Assembly: GCF_000586555.1 (NCBI RefSeq)
Contig: NZ_AZUC01000049.1
Span: 1 to 50,763, forward strand
Direction: 5' to 3'
DNA length: 50,763 nt
DNA from: Sporosarcina sp. D27
GTDB lineage: Bacteria > Bacillota > Bacilli > Bacillales_A > Planococcaceae
The notes under the pieces are model-generated. The model ran no database searches, had not been told where the DNA came from, and saw nothing but the letters and a program-made list of their open reading frames with translations. Shown one piece after another: positions 30,693-39,234 of this stretch (positions within the stretch are counted from its first letter, which is position 1; every line of letters begins with the position of its first letter). The position numbers were made by a program, and so were the translations under genes.

Positions 30693-31306
30693 GAGTGTAA
30701 ATATTTATCTGTAAATGAAGATGCAACCCTTTTCTGGGAACTCGTCACTATTGAAAAATTACTTAATTGTTCTTTCTAAGCGCGATTCTTAATTCGCTTG
30801 AAACATGGTTTGGCGTATGTAATGGTGTCCATACATTTTCTCAATCAAATCTGCAATTTCTGCCATCGGTACACCTTTTTGAAACATGTGAATGACAAAG
30901 GATTAGAATGTATCATTGGAGCGTTTATAAGGTGCGACTGTCTGTTGCTTAAACTCGCCGTTACGGTCACGAGGAATAATGGCCTGAAGGTCGCCATACG
31001 CAGTGTGTAATGTTCGGTCGTATGATCCATTCCGGGAATTTCCTGAATTAAATCCGATTCGATCATACTTTTCGTAATCTAGGAAAGCTGCTAGCTCCGT
31101 AGCTAATAAAGTACTCACGGCTGTTTCTAAATGTAATCCAAATACCTCGGTAATATCTTGTTTTTGGACTAGTGCTTGAACGATATCTGATGTAAACTGA
31201 GTCATAGGGAAGACCTCTTTTCTAGGATTGGTTGTGGTGACTTAATTCTACCAAGAAAAGGTCTTCCTTTTTGCATTTATTCATTTACCCAAGATATTTT
31301 ACACTC
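30693..31306 (-). mobile_element. IS256-type element, internally deleted to 614 bp, both ends kept
   Basis: Both termini are present as inverted repeats. Plus strand from 30693: GAGTGTAAATATTTATCTG, then GTAAATGAAGATGCAA. Minus strand from 31306: GAGTGTAAAATATCTTGGG, then TAAATGAATAAATGCAA. Between them is only the N-terminal third of a mutator-type transposase on the minus strand. A full IS256-family element is about 1.3-1.4 kb, so some 700 bp of transposase is gone. No target duplication is seen (flanks ATATTCGA and CCAAGCCT), which suggests an old or rearranged copy. Confidence 0.85.
30783..31205 (-). pseudogene. IS256/mutator-family transposase, truncated with internal stop
   Basis: The N-terminal part reads TQFTSDIVQALVQKQDITEV, then FLDYEKYDRIGFNSGNSRNG and IPRDRNGEFKQQTVAPYKRS, which is the standard start of IS256-family transposases. 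After NDTF a TAA stop appears at the place of a conserved Glu codon; the same frame then continues SFVIHMFQKGVPMAEIADLI and EKMYGHHYIRQT before it is lost. The catalytic DDE region is absent. The start has AAGAGGTC-type purines just upstream at 31208-31217. Confidence 0.9.
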
Positions 31307-31336
31307 CCAAGCCTGAGGGATAAAATGAAAAACAAA

Positions 31337-31366
31337 TTGACAAGCTTAAAGCTATAGTTATATACT
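31337..31366 (+). promoter_or_regulatory. Sigma-A promoter for the riboswitch operon
   Basis: Consensus TTGACA (31337-31342), 18-base spacer, TATACT (31361-31366). Transcription would begin about 31373, just before the L-box. The promoter begins 31 bases after the IS256 remnant end. Confidence 0.8.
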
Positions 31367-31385
31367 GAACCCTATAATTTAATAG

Positions 31386-31585
31386 ACCTCACAGCTTATG
31401 TTTGTGAGGTAGAGGCGCGATATTTATTAGTGCATAGTGAAGTCCGAGAAGACGTTGAAGCTATGAAGAAGGAAATGTCGCCGAAGTATAGGAAGGATTC
31501 TCGCCTTTGTATACTGGGTCTGTAATGAATAATTGCAGGACTGTCTTAATAAATTTTTTAAATTTATTAAGTTGTGCTATCTCAA
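31386..31585 (+). promoter_or_regulatory. Lysine riboswitch (L-box)
   Basis: Conserved L-box blocks occur in the right order: GAGGTAGAGGCGCGA (31406-31420), GAAGTCCGAGAAGACG, GTCGCCGAAG (31487-31496), CTGGGTCTG (31514-31522), GGACTGTC (31538-31545), a variable AT-rich hairpin, then GCTATCTC (31576-31583). GAGGTAG pairs with CTATCTC to close P1. Lysine binding in known L-boxes stabilises P1 and favours a downstream terminator, and such a terminator is present at 31674-31709. A hairpin ACCTCACA / TGTGAGGT (31386-31410) overlaps the 5' strand of P1 and could compete with it. A promoter lies upstream, and an isochorismatase-like gene and permease follow. Confidence 0.92.
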
Positions 31586-31673
31586 AAGAGATAAAAGGGT
31601 GAGGAATTTGGAATGACTACATCATTTTCCGGTTTCTAACATGGAAAGGTATTTAGTCTTTTTTTATTGCCTT

Positions 31674-31709
31674 GAAGAGATTCTTTAGCACATGCGGAAT
31701 CTCTTTTCT
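31674..31709 (+). terminator. Riboswitch expression-platform terminator
   Basis: Perfect nine-base stem AAGAGATTC / GAATCTCTT with a 13-base loop, followed by a T-rich tract TTCTTATT. GAGAT in its 5' arm is complementary to ATCTC in the P1 3' strand (31579-31583), so P1 and an antiterminator pairing can be mutually exclusive. Lysine would then turn expression off; that is inference from known L-boxes. Confidence 0.75.
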
Positions 31710-31763
31710 TATTGTCAAAAATACATCCAGTCGCAAATTCGGCTGGTATTGGAGGAATTTATA

Positions 31764-32480
31764 ATGGATAACCAACAGACGCTGTATTACGAATTTTTAC
31801 CTACGGGTGAAGAAAAAATGAAAGTAGATCCGGCCAAAACGGCATTACTTATTGTAGATATGCAAAAACAGTTTATTAGCCGAGATGGGTTGGATGCACA
31901 AGTCGCACGAGAAAAAGGCATCTTTGATAAATGGGAATATTTCTATAATCGAATTGAAAATGTGGTGATTCCGAACAATGAGAAACTGCTGACTTATTTC
32001 CGTGACAGCCAAATGGAAGTCACGTTCGGCCGTATTGCATGTCATCATAAAAATGGACGGGATCGTTCACCTGTCCAACGTCGCCCCGGTTGGAATAATA
32101 TTTTGTTGCCTATCGGAGATCCGGGTGCAGAAATGGTTGACGAGTTAAAACCGCTAGATGATGAAATCGTAGTAAACAAGACGACAGACAGTGTGTTAAG
32201 TGGGACAAACTATGAGTTTTTACTTCGCAATATGGGGATTGAAACGGTTGTCTGTACAGGAGTTGTAACCGACCAATGCGTTGCTTCCACTGTACGCAGC
32301 TTGGCAGACGCTGGCTTTGAAGTGATCTTAGTAGAAGATGCTTGTGCAGCAGCGACGCAACAATTGCACGATGCAGAAATCATGATCATGAACCAAATCT
32401 ATTGCCAGGTAATGAGCACAGAGGAAACGATTCAATTGATTTCTGAGGGAATTGAACAACAAGTGGTTGTTCAAAACTAG
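31764..32480 (+). CDS. Isochorismatase-family cysteine hydrolase
   Basis: 238-residue alpha/beta hydrolase of the isochorismatase-like superfamily. The catalytic triad is visible: Asp in ALLIVDMQKQF (about residue 32), Lys in IVVNKTTDSVLSGTN (about 140) and the nucleophile Cys in VVTDQCVASTVRSLAD (about 175). Many such proteins are amidases (nicotinamidase, RutB, biuret hydrolase types) rather than isochorismatases. GGAGGAATT precedes ATG 31764; upstream in-frame ATG 31692 falls inside the terminator and is rejected. It is first in a riboswitch-controlled pair with a permease 15 bases downstream, so the substrate may be a lysine-related amide or amine; this is inference. Confidence 0.93.
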   Translation: MDNQQTLYYEFLPTGEEKMKVDPAKTALLIVDMQKQFISRDGLDAQVAREKGIFDKWEYFYNRIENVVIPNNEKLLTYFRDSQMEVTFGRIACHHKNGRDRSPVQRRPGWNNILLPIGDPGAEMVDELKPLDDEIVVNKTTDSVLSGTNYEFLLRNMGIETVVCTGVVTDQCVASTVRSLADAGFEVILVEDACAAATQQLHDAEIMIMNQIYCQVMSTEETIQLISEGIEQQVVVQN

Positions 32481-32495
32481 AAAGGAAGCTTTTAT

Positions 32496-33842
32496 ATGAA
32501 TAATGCACAACATACTCCTTCAGCTCCCCAGTTTAAGCGTGTACTGAAACTGAAGGACTTGGTTATTTACGGAATTGCGTTTATGACACCAATTGCTCCT
32601 GCTTATATTTATGGTTATGCTTCCCAATTAACAAAAGGGATGTTGCCGTTAGCTTATTTAATCGCGATGCTTGCAATGTTGTTTTCGGCATATAGCTATG
32701 GCAGAATGGCAGCCGCTTTCCCGGTTTCAGGCTCAACATACACATATACGCAGCGTGCGATCAATCCGCATTTAGGATTTTTCGCGGGCTGGGCTATGTT
32801 TATGGATTATGTACTTGTACCTTTAATCGTTTTCATGATTGGTGCCTCTTATGCCAATGTCTTAGTTCCATCCGTTCCCTATTGGGCGTGGGTGCTGATC
32901 ATTGCCGGAGTTATTACAACCATAAATATTCTCGGCATGCAAATGGCGGCCAAAACCAATCAAATTTTAGTACTGTTTATGGGAATTGTTGTTGCCATCT
33001 TCGTTATTTTTTGTATGAAGGCAATCACAGCAGGTGAAGGTGCATCGGCATTAGTATCAATTACTCCGTTCTTTAATAGTGAAACATTTGCGCTTTCAGC
33101 AGTTGTATCAGGTGCAGCAATCGCATGTTTTTCATTTTTAGGATTTGACTCGATTACAACATTATCTGAAGAAGCGGTGAATCCAAAAGATGATATATGG
33201 AAAGCAGCCATTCTTTCTTGCTTAATCGGTGGAGGAATTTTCATCGTACAAGCATATGTGGCACAGCTTGTATGGCCGGATGTGAATAGCTTTCAATCTG
33301 ATGATACTGCCCTATTTGAAGTAGCAGAAGCGGCAGGCGGAGCATTGGTCGCAACCCTTTTTACTGTCGCAGTAATCGTTTCAACTTTTACAGCTGGTTT
33401 AACGGGGCAAGCAAGTGCTTCACGCCTCATGTTCAGTATGGGTCGTGATGAGGTTCTTCCCAAGAAATTCTTTACTCATTTGCATCCGAAATATAATACA
33501 CCTATGTACAACATTTTGTTAATGTGCAGCATTAGTATTGTTGGAGCGCTTGTTTTACCAATGAATTTAGTTGCAGAATTAATGAATTTTGGTGGATTAT
33601 CAGGTTTTATGTTTGTTAACTTATCGGTTATTGTCTATTATTATTTCCGGAAAAAAGAAAAGAAACTTGTTCGTTATTTAGTGATTCCTGGATTAGGTTT
33701 TTTAATCTGTTTTTACCTATTTATAAACTTATCGGCATTGACTTTAAAAGTGGGATTTTCTTGGATGGCTTTAGGCGTCATATATGCTCTCATTACAACA
33801 AAAGGATTCAAAAAGAAACCTCCAATTCTTACAGATCTATAA
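32496..33842 (+). CDS. APC-family amino acid/polyamine permease
   Basis: 448-residue transporter with about twelve membrane helices, of the amino acid-polyamine-organocation superfamily. The first helix motif LVIYGIAFMTPIAPAYIYGY, the AFPVSGSTYTYTQRAINPHLG motif and SFLGFDSITTLSEEAVNPKD are typical; the overall look is closest to putrescine-importer-like (PuuP/PlaP) members. AGAAAGGAAG precedes the ATG, 15 bases after the hydrolase gene. Under lysine riboswitch control, plausible cargoes are lysine, cadaverine or related compounds; that is inference from regulation. A 14-pair terminator follows. Confidence 0.92.
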   Translation: MNNAQHTPSAPQFKRVLKLKDLVIYGIAFMTPIAPAYIYGYASQLTKGMLPLAYLIAMLAMLFSAYSYGRMAAAFPVSGSTYTYTQRAINPHLGFFAGWAMFMDYVLVPLIVFMIGASYANVLVPSVPYWAWVLIIAGVITTINILGMQMAAKTNQILVLFMGIVVAIFVIFCMKAITAGEGASALVSITPFFNSETFALSAVVSGAAIACFSFLGFDSITTLSEEAVNPKDDIWKAAILSCLIGGGIFIVQAYVAQLVWPDVNSFQSDDTALFEVAEAAGGALVATLFTVAVIVSTFTAGLTGQASASRLMFSMGRDEVLPKKFFTHLHPKYNTPMYNILLMCSISIVGALVLPMNLVAELMNFGGLSGFMFVNLSVIVYYYFRKKEKKLVRYLVIPGLGFLICFYLFINLSALTLKVGFSWMALGVIYALITTKGFKKKPPILTDL

Positions 33843-33964
33843 AGGTTAAATGAGATTACCTATGCGCAGTGCAATTATGGCGTATCAGGGGATGATTTAT
33901 AAACAGTGTGACAAACAGCTAAACTATCTCACTCGACGCGGTCGTATGATTAGAGCTACCAAAA

Positions 33965-34013
33965 CAGAGGTCTAAGAGTTGCGGGTTCACTCTTGGATCT
34001 CTGCTTTTTCTTT
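33965..34013 (+). terminator. Terminator after the hydrolase-permease operon
   Basis: Fourteen-pair stem starting CAGAGGTCTAAGAG and closing CTCTTGGATCTCTG (two G-U pairs), followed by CTTTTTCTTT. It lies 122 bases after the permease stop. A 37-codon open frame at 33862-33975 runs into its left arm. Confidence 0.85.
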
Positions 34014-34349
34014 AAAAAGAAAAAGTAAAGTAACCATTATGTGCTGTTTTTTATAAAGGTGTATTCAAATACTACTGATCTGGAGATAGGTTCGTTTACT
34101 TTCTTGCCCTTCAAAATTATTTTTACCACTGTCTATTAATTTAAAATCCAACCTACCAAGCTTCTTTTTACTGTCACGTCAATCGGATAGTGTCAAGATG
34201 GGCTATAGCTAAAAAGAGAACTCCCAATTGCTTACGATAATTATGTATCGCATCTATACATCTATCATTCGTTCCCCTGAACTCGGGTCACTTTCCCACG
34301 TAGATGAATATACTGAGTCAAACGTCTATCTAAGTAGGAGTGATGTAGA
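34014..34349. other. AT-rich spacer, nothing recognised
   Basis: Between the permease terminator and the FG-GAP-like gene I see no gene, no clear repeat and no RNA structure. GTAGGAGTGATG just before 34350 is the ribosome binding region of the next gene. Confidence 0.6.
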
Positions 34350-35078
34350 ATGCGTGTGAATGAGGTTAACCAATACAGACAACCAGTAATAGTTGCCGGT
34401 GCACATGGAGATGTCAATGGCGATCGAATAATGGATTATGTATTTTTGACAGCAGTAAAGTCAGTCGATCCATCCAGTCCCTATGTGGAGCAGATTACGT
34501 TGCATGTTCAAGACGGTGCAACGAACAGGGTGCACACGATTTCACTTAATGAAAACGGGAATTCCGGTTATAATCCCACTGTATTTCTAGGGGACTTTAC
34601 GGGCGATGGCATTATGGACATTCTAATTAGTATAGATTCAGGTGGGTCTGGAGCTTTTACATTCGACTATGTCTATTCGTTCGTGAACAATGAAGCTAAG
34701 AAATTATTTGATTTTGATCAATATAATAAGGAGAACCAGTACACTGTCACCTATATGGACTTCTTTAAAGTTAACGTTCATAGCCCTGCAACGGGTAAAT
34801 CTTATTTGTTAGATATTAGTGATCGTGGTGCAGAGTATTTATCGCAAATTTATTATCAAAATGGAAAGTTGAAACAGCCGGTTACGGGGATGGCGGACGG
34901 GGTTAGCGGATTTTATCCAGTGGATTTGGATAGGGATGGCGTATATGAAATCCAGGCGTACCAACAAATTAGTGGGCTTTATCAAGCTGATTCATTTGGA
35001 TATATTATTAATACACTGAAGTGGGATGGGCAAAAGTTTTCAATTTGGCAACAGTGGTTCGCCCTATATGGTCACTAA
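34350..35078 (+). CDS. FG-GAP/VCBS-like repeat protein without signal peptide
   Basis: 242-residue protein with three calcium-binding-type aspartate loops in beta-propeller-like context: DVNGDRIMDYV (about residues 22-32), DFTGDGIMDIL (about 85-95) and DLDRDGVYEI (about 190-199). These are FG-GAP/VCBS type blades. There is no signal peptide or membrane segment, unusual for this class, so it is cytoplasmic or released by another way (for example incorporated in spores). GTAGGAGTG precedes the ATG; terminator downstream. Function unknown. Confidence 0.8.
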   Translation: MRVNEVNQYRQPVIVAGAHGDVNGDRIMDYVFLTAVKSVDPSSPYVEQITLHVQDGATNRVHTISLNENGNSGYNPTVFLGDFTGDGIMDILISIDSGGSGAFTFDYVYSFVNNEAKKLFDFDQYNKENQYTVTYMDFFKVNVHSPATGKSYLLDISDRGAEYLSQIYYQNGKLKQPVTGMADGVSGFYPVDLDRDGVYEIQAYQQISGLYQADSFGYIINTLKWDGQKFSIWQQWFALYGH

Positions 35079-35111
35079 TTTCAGTAGTGATCGATCCGTA
35101 CACTCTAGTAC

Positions 35112-35157
35112 AAACCGCCAGTGATCCATCCAGGATACAGGCGGTTTTACTTTTTTT
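35112..35157 (+). terminator. Terminator after the FG-GAP-like gene
   Basis: AAACCGCC / GGCGGTTT stem with a 20-base loop and a T-rich tract (TTACTTTTTTT). Confidence 0.85.
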
Positions 35158-35202
35158 AATGAGGTCGCCTAAAGAACCACAATTGACACATACGCGACTG
35201 TT

Positions 35203-35973
35203 CTATCGCAAAAGATGTCGTATCGCATCATCCATGTGATACACAGAACTGTCTTCCATAACAGTCATAAACAACTCTTTTAGCTGAAAGGCGGATTCTG
35301 CGATTGCCTCTTTCGTCATCACCATATGAAAAGTAGCAAGGTATCTATCAATGAAACTCGAATCCAAGGTCTCGTACGCTTTAAATTGGTGGCATTTCTT
35401 GTCTTCATTAATAGCTTGAACATGTAAAATATAGTCTCGCATCGTATCTAATAATTTCAGTGTATAGATGAAATTGTGACGCTTCAATTCCTTTTCCAGT
35501 CCGATTGTGCAGTAGAAAAACTCAAAAGCAATGTCACTGTAGGTATCATATTTCACGGGATTACTTTCAAACTTTTCGTTCTCAGTATTCATTTTCTTCA
35601 ATACGTTACCGGTTTTATCCACGACTACTTTCCATAAAGGAGAACGTACAGGTAGCAAATTTCTTGGAGCAATTGAAATATTAAATTCCAATCCGTTTTC
35701 CAGGAGTACAATTAGGAGAAAAATAGTATCGCTGAACTTTTTCTCTTTTATATACATAGGAGTGTATTCAGTGAGCACTTGGTGTATTTGATCTTTGGTT
35801 GCTTGTGCATTCTCTTCTTTTGAAGTGCATACCATTAAATCAATATCAGAATACTCATCCTTATATCCAGACACCCCCGAACCCAGTTGAACGATTCCTT
35901 CCACCAATTCAATCGCTTCTATTTTACGAATGGCAGTTTTGAAATAATCCTCTCTTTCCACAGTACTGTACAT
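35203..35973 (-). CDS. Nucleotidyltransferase-domain protein
   Basis: 256-residue protein of the DNA polymerase beta-like nucleotidyltransferase fold. The signature GSGVSGYKDEYSDIDLMV (about residues 31-48) has the GS and DxD elements, and a third acidic site may be Glu in LEFNISIAP (about 95). A helical C-terminal half follows. This layout resembles aminoglycoside 6-adenylyltransferases (AadK-like) and minimal nucleotidyltransferases, but I would not claim resistance. GAGGTG precedes the ATG at 35973. It stands alone. Confidence 0.82.
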   Translation of the reverse strand: MYSTVEREDYFKTAIRKIEAIELVEGIVQLGSGVSGYKDEYSDIDLMVCTSKEENAQATKDQIHQVLTEYTPMYIKEKKFSDTIFLLIVLLENGLEFNISIAPRNLLPVRSPLWKVVVDKTGNVLKKMNTENEKFESNPVKYDTYSDIAFEFFYCTIGLEKELKRHNFIYTLKLLDTMRDYILHVQAINEDKKCHQFKAYETLDSSFIDRYLATFHMVMTKEAIAESAFQLKELFMTVMEDSSVYHMDDAIRHLLR

Positions 35974-36183
35974 AATTCACCTCTTCTTCGTAGTATCGTA
36001 AGTAGCGTTTTTTGCGAATGTCAATATCTTCAGTAAATACAGTTTTATTATGGTATGATTTCCATTGTATAGCAAGATGGATTTTATGAAAATGGAGGAT
36101 TGGGATGGATTTCCTGATTGCCAAGGAGTCTTATTGAGTTGATATATCAGGTTATTCAATATTGAGAGAGGTGGAAAATAACT

Positions 36184-36723
36184 TTGGAATTATACAAAAC
36201 TAGAAATGAACTATCAGTAAGAGGGAAAAATGGGATGGGATTCATAACATCCGCTTTCATAATTTGGTCTATTATTACAATAATATTTTTACAGTCAACA
36301 GGTACATATCAGAAAAACATATATATGCTGTTTTCAACAGGATTAATGTTCCCATTTTCCGTTTCTGTTTCTACTTTAATAAAGGCTGATTGGAAGTTTG
36401 AAAATAACCCATTGGGCAGTCTAGGTTTGTATTTAAACATTGCGCAGCTTATCTATTTCCCCATCCTTTTTTGGGGAATTATAAAAAGTCCAAACGATGC
36501 TGTTATGTTATTTGCGATTATAACAGGTGCTCACTTATTCCCTTTTGGATGGCTGTATAATTCCAAACCTTACTATATAATGGCACCGGTCATTTCAGTT
36601 ACAGTAATGTTTTTGGGGCTATATTTGAATGGGGAAAATTTGTGGCTCATACCGTTTTCTCTGGCTATTCTGTTACTCATTTTAATCTATTTGCTTCATC
36701 TAGATTATAAGAGAAAAATTTAA
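36184..36723 (+). CDS. Small polytopic membrane protein (DUF7010-like)
   Basis: 179 residues with five to six predicted membrane segments. The start is TTG with AGAGAGGTGG eight bases upstream. The N-terminus ELYKTRNELSVRGKNGMGF before the first helix resembles DUF7010 family members as I remember them; function is unknown. It is followed 130 bases later by a second small membrane protein of similar size on the same strand. Confidence 0.72.
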   Translation: MELYKTRNELSVRGKNGMGFITSAFIIWSIITIIFLQSTGTYQKNIYMLFSTGLMFPFSVSVSTLIKADWKFENNPLGSLGLYLNIAQLIYFPILFWGIIKSPNDAVMLFAIITGAHLFPFGWLYNSKPYYIMAPVISVTVMFLGLYLNGENLWLIPFSLAILLLILIYLLHLDYKRKI

Positions 36724-36854
36724 GTGAATTCGTTTATTTGTTGCCAGGGATTCCTCATGGACATCCACGAAATATGGATGTTCAACAACGTTAGTAGAGA
36801 GAAGTTATGGAAATACAGTAATACTATCTAATTTATAAAGAAAGGGGCACGACG

Positions 36855-37391
36855 ATGGACAAAAGAAAAAGTAACGGACAATATAATAACCAAAGAACCG
36901 TGGGAGTATGGCTCATTTATATTGGTGTTATTATTATTCTTTCAGCGTGTATTGGTGGTGACTTATTCATACAGCCTTTTATTATGGGGGTTGGTTATTT
37001 TCTTGGGTACTTTCTGATATTTGGTTTGCCTTATGTAAATAAGAAACTTTCATATGGTGAGAATTCCAAATTTCAAAATAGGATGGATAACTATTCGATC
37101 ATATTTACTATAATCTTATGCACACTTGTTGGTTTGCTTATCGGCTTTGAGGACTTAAGATTACTATGGTTATGTATATTCATCGTTATCGGAATTCACT
37201 TTTTTGGTTTTTACTTTTCTCAAGGCAAAATAATGCTCCTTTTAGGCATATTAACACTAGTGAACTCACTGCTCGGCATATATTTAAACAGTGTTCCTTT
37301 TCTATTGTTCGCAGCGATAGACGGTATCATAAAAATTATAATTGGTTGCAAAATGCTACTTATGAGACGGAAGCTGAGTAGCCCACAATAA
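36855..37391 (+). CDS. Small polytopic membrane protein (DUF6609-like)
   Basis: 178 residues; five or six hydrophobic segments after a basic start (DKRKSNGQYNNQRT). The stretch VGVWLIYIGVIIILSACIGG and the following YGENSKFQNRMDNY loop look like DUF6609 proteins, a poorly known family. AAAGGGGCACG precedes the ATG. A hairpin terminator follows at 37443. Assignment of the family is from memory and moderate in confidence. Confidence 0.72.
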   Translation: MDKRKSNGQYNNQRTVGVWLIYIGVIIILSACIGGDLFIQPFIMGVGYFLGYFLIFGLPYVNKKLSYGENSKFQNRMDNYSIIFTIILCTLVGLLIGFEDLRLLWLCIFIVIGIHFFGFYFSQGKIMLLLGILTLVNSLLGIYLNSVPFLLFAAIDGIIKIIIGCKMLLMRRKLSSPQ

Positions 37392-37442
37392 GTAAAAATG
37401 TATTTTTGAAATCCGATCTTACATGAAACACTACATTTATAA

Positions 37443-37487
37443 GAAGCAACCTCCTGCAAATTTCCCCATACAGGTAGGTTGCTTTTC
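37443..37487 (+). terminator. Terminator after the DUF6609-like gene
   Basis: AAGCAACCT-cCTG / CAGG-t-AGGTTGCTT stem with TTTTC following. It lies about 50 bases after the stop. Confidence 0.8.
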
Positions 37488-37619
37488 TATTCATCCATGA
37501 AACACTAAGTGTCAACCATGAGGCGTATTAGCAAGCACTGCGTTTGTCCATACTAGATGGAGTCGCAATCATGCAAGCCAGCTAATCCAGTACAGCCTTT
37601 AGAAAAGAAGGTATTCCTC

Positions 37620-38897
37620 ATGAAAAAAGTACTTTATATAGTGTCTGTACTAGTGATTGCCGCTATCGTTATGCTGGCCTTCACACTCAAAAACAATCCA
37701 GGAAGGAAGTCTACTTCAAATGAGTTGACCGCGAAACCGACAGATGGCAAACCAAATCCAACCGTGGACCATATCACAGTCTGGAAAAAAGTCGAAAAGA
37801 AGGAGGAAAAGGTGCTGTCTAACATGACACTTGATGAAAAGATCGGCCAGCTCGTCATTGCTGGAATCGACGGTACGGCCATCAACAAAGCGTCCCAGCA
37901 GCTTATCGAACACTACCAGATTGGTGGCGTCATTTTCTATGCAAATAACGTTGGTACTCCTGACCAAACCGTACAATTCGTCAACAGCCTGAAAATTGCC
38001 AACCAAAACAATCTGCTTCCGCTGTTTACAAGCATCGACCAAGAGGGTGGCCGTGTTGCCCGTCTGCCGAAACAAGTTGCAAAGCTGCCAAGGAGTGCCA
38101 CTATCGGAAAAACGAATGATCCCGATTATGCCTTCAATATCGGACGAATACTTGGGAAACAGCTCACGCAATTTGGCTTCAACATGAATTTTGCTCCTGT
38201 CCTTGACGTAAACAGCAATCCGAACAACCCAGTCATCGGAGACCGCTCGTTCAGTGCGGACCCGAACGTCGTCAGTACACTCGGCATCCAAACGATGAAA
38301 GGTATTGAGGAAGAACACGTCATACCTGTCGTCAAACACTTCCCGGGACACGGTGATACATCCGTCGACTCCCATCTGGAACTGCCCAAGGTAGACAAAA
38401 CAATACAGCAGCTCGAACAACTCGAACTGATTCCTTTCAAAAAAGCGATTGAAGCAGATGCAGACGTCGTCATGGTCGCTCACATCTTACTGCCACATTT
38501 GGATAATACTTATCCAGCCTCGATGTCAGCACCAATCATCACGGGCATGTTGCGCGAGCAGCTCAGTTTCAACGGGATCATCATGACCGATGATATGACG
38601 ATGAAAGCAATCGCAAAACACTACGACATTGCGCAAGCTGCTGTTCAGTCCGTCAAAGCTGGAAGTGATGTTATTCTCGTCGCACATGATCCAGAGAAAG
38701 TAATCGCGGTGATAGAGGCTCTGAAAGAAGCAGTCGCATCCAACGAAATTACCGAAAAGCGGATTGACGAAAGTGTCATGCGGATTATAGAACTGAAAGA
38801 GAAGTATAAGTTGGACGATGAAACGACACCGAAAGTAAACATCCAAAAGATCAATAAAGAAATCAAAGAAGTAACTAAAAAGGGTAGTCACAACTGA
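37620..38897 (+). CDS. Glycoside hydrolase family 3 beta-N-acetylhexosaminidase (NagZ-like)
   Basis: 425-residue exported GH3 enzyme. The N-terminal segment KKVLYIVSVLVIAAIVMLAF is a signal peptide or anchor. The TIM barrel carries the substrate motif SIDQEGGRVARLP and the NagZ-type catalytic loop KHFPGHGDTSVDSHLELP with the His/Asp pair, and the nucleophile Asp is in IIMTDDMTMKAI (about residue 320). NagZ enzymes release GlcNAc from muropeptides in wall recycling; in Bacillota they are exported. ATG 37620 is chosen over an in-frame ATG at 37557; AGAAGG lies eight to ten bases upstream. No partner amidase gene is next to it. Confidence 0.93.
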   Translation: MKKVLYIVSVLVIAAIVMLAFTLKNNPGRKSTSNELTAKPTDGKPNPTVDHITVWKKVEKKEEKVLSNMTLDEKIGQLVIAGIDGTAINKASQQLIEHYQIGGVIFYANNVGTPDQTVQFVNSLKIANQNNLLPLFTSIDQEGGRVARLPKQVAKLPRSATIGKTNDPDYAFNIGRILGKQLTQFGFNMNFAPVLDVNSNPNNPVIGDRSFSADPNVVSTLGIQTMKGIEEEHVIPVVKHFPGHGDTSVDSHLELPKVDKTIQQLEQLELIPFKKAIEADADVVMVAHILLPHLDNTYPASMSAPIITGMLREQLSFNGIIMTDDMTMKAIAKHYDIAQAAVQSVKAGSDVILVAHDPEKVIAVIEALKEAVASNEITEKRIDESVMRIIELKEKYKLDDETTPKVNIQKINKEIKEVTKKGSHN

Positions 38898-39198
38898 GTA
38901 CGAGCATTCAGGCGGACCTGAAATGGAAGTATGCCTTAGTGATGCAGATCCATATTCAGATGAGTACTACAGTAGCTTTTCCATCTGTTCCCGTTTATTT
39001 ATATGATTATTCATCATGATCTCCATCACTTCATTTGATAGTTGGGGAATCAATTTTTCATAGTTAATTCTATTGTAAGAGAAAAAGACTGTTGGCAACC
39101 CCTAAGATTTCTGGAGTTTGTCTACGGACAAAGTTCAAGTGCAAACTAGAAAGATGGATTACTTTTAAAAATTATCGCAAATTTGGATAAGAAATGAG
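38898..39198. other. Spacer with possible IS fragment
   Basis: About 300 bases without a complete gene. On the minus strand 39090-38967 there is an open frame ending NNHINKREQMEKLL, which resembles the segment KNQFKEREQMKMLTI found at 50711-50665 just before an IS1182-type transposase start. Both may be the 5' edge of the same insertion sequence. The rest shows nothing I recognise. Confidence 0.45.
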
Positions 39199-39234
39199 TT
39201 CCCTCCCTTCTTATAATAATGAGTAGGGAGGGAA
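39199..39234 (+). promoter_or_regulatory. Perfect hairpin covering the only ribosome binding site of the MFS gene
   Basis: TTCCCTCCCT (39199-39208) and AGGGAGGGAA (39225-39234) form a perfect ten-pair stem with a 16-base loop. The right arm contains the only good Shine-Dalgarno sequence (GGGAGG) ahead of the MFS transporter, and the loop contains ATG 39219. There is no U-tract, so it is not a terminator. It would block translation unless opened. Confidence 0.7.

Noticed and set aside
33862..33975. 37-codon ORF after the permease
   Set aside because: No clear ribosome binding site, runs into the terminator stem, and no recognisable family; kept only as a note.
36096..36140. Short ORF with good SD before the DUF7010-like gene
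   Set aside because: Only about ten codons and no evidence beyond the SD-like purines.
37716..38483. 255-codon minus-strand open frame inside the GH3 gene
   Set aside because: Antisense shadow of a strongly conserved coding sequence.
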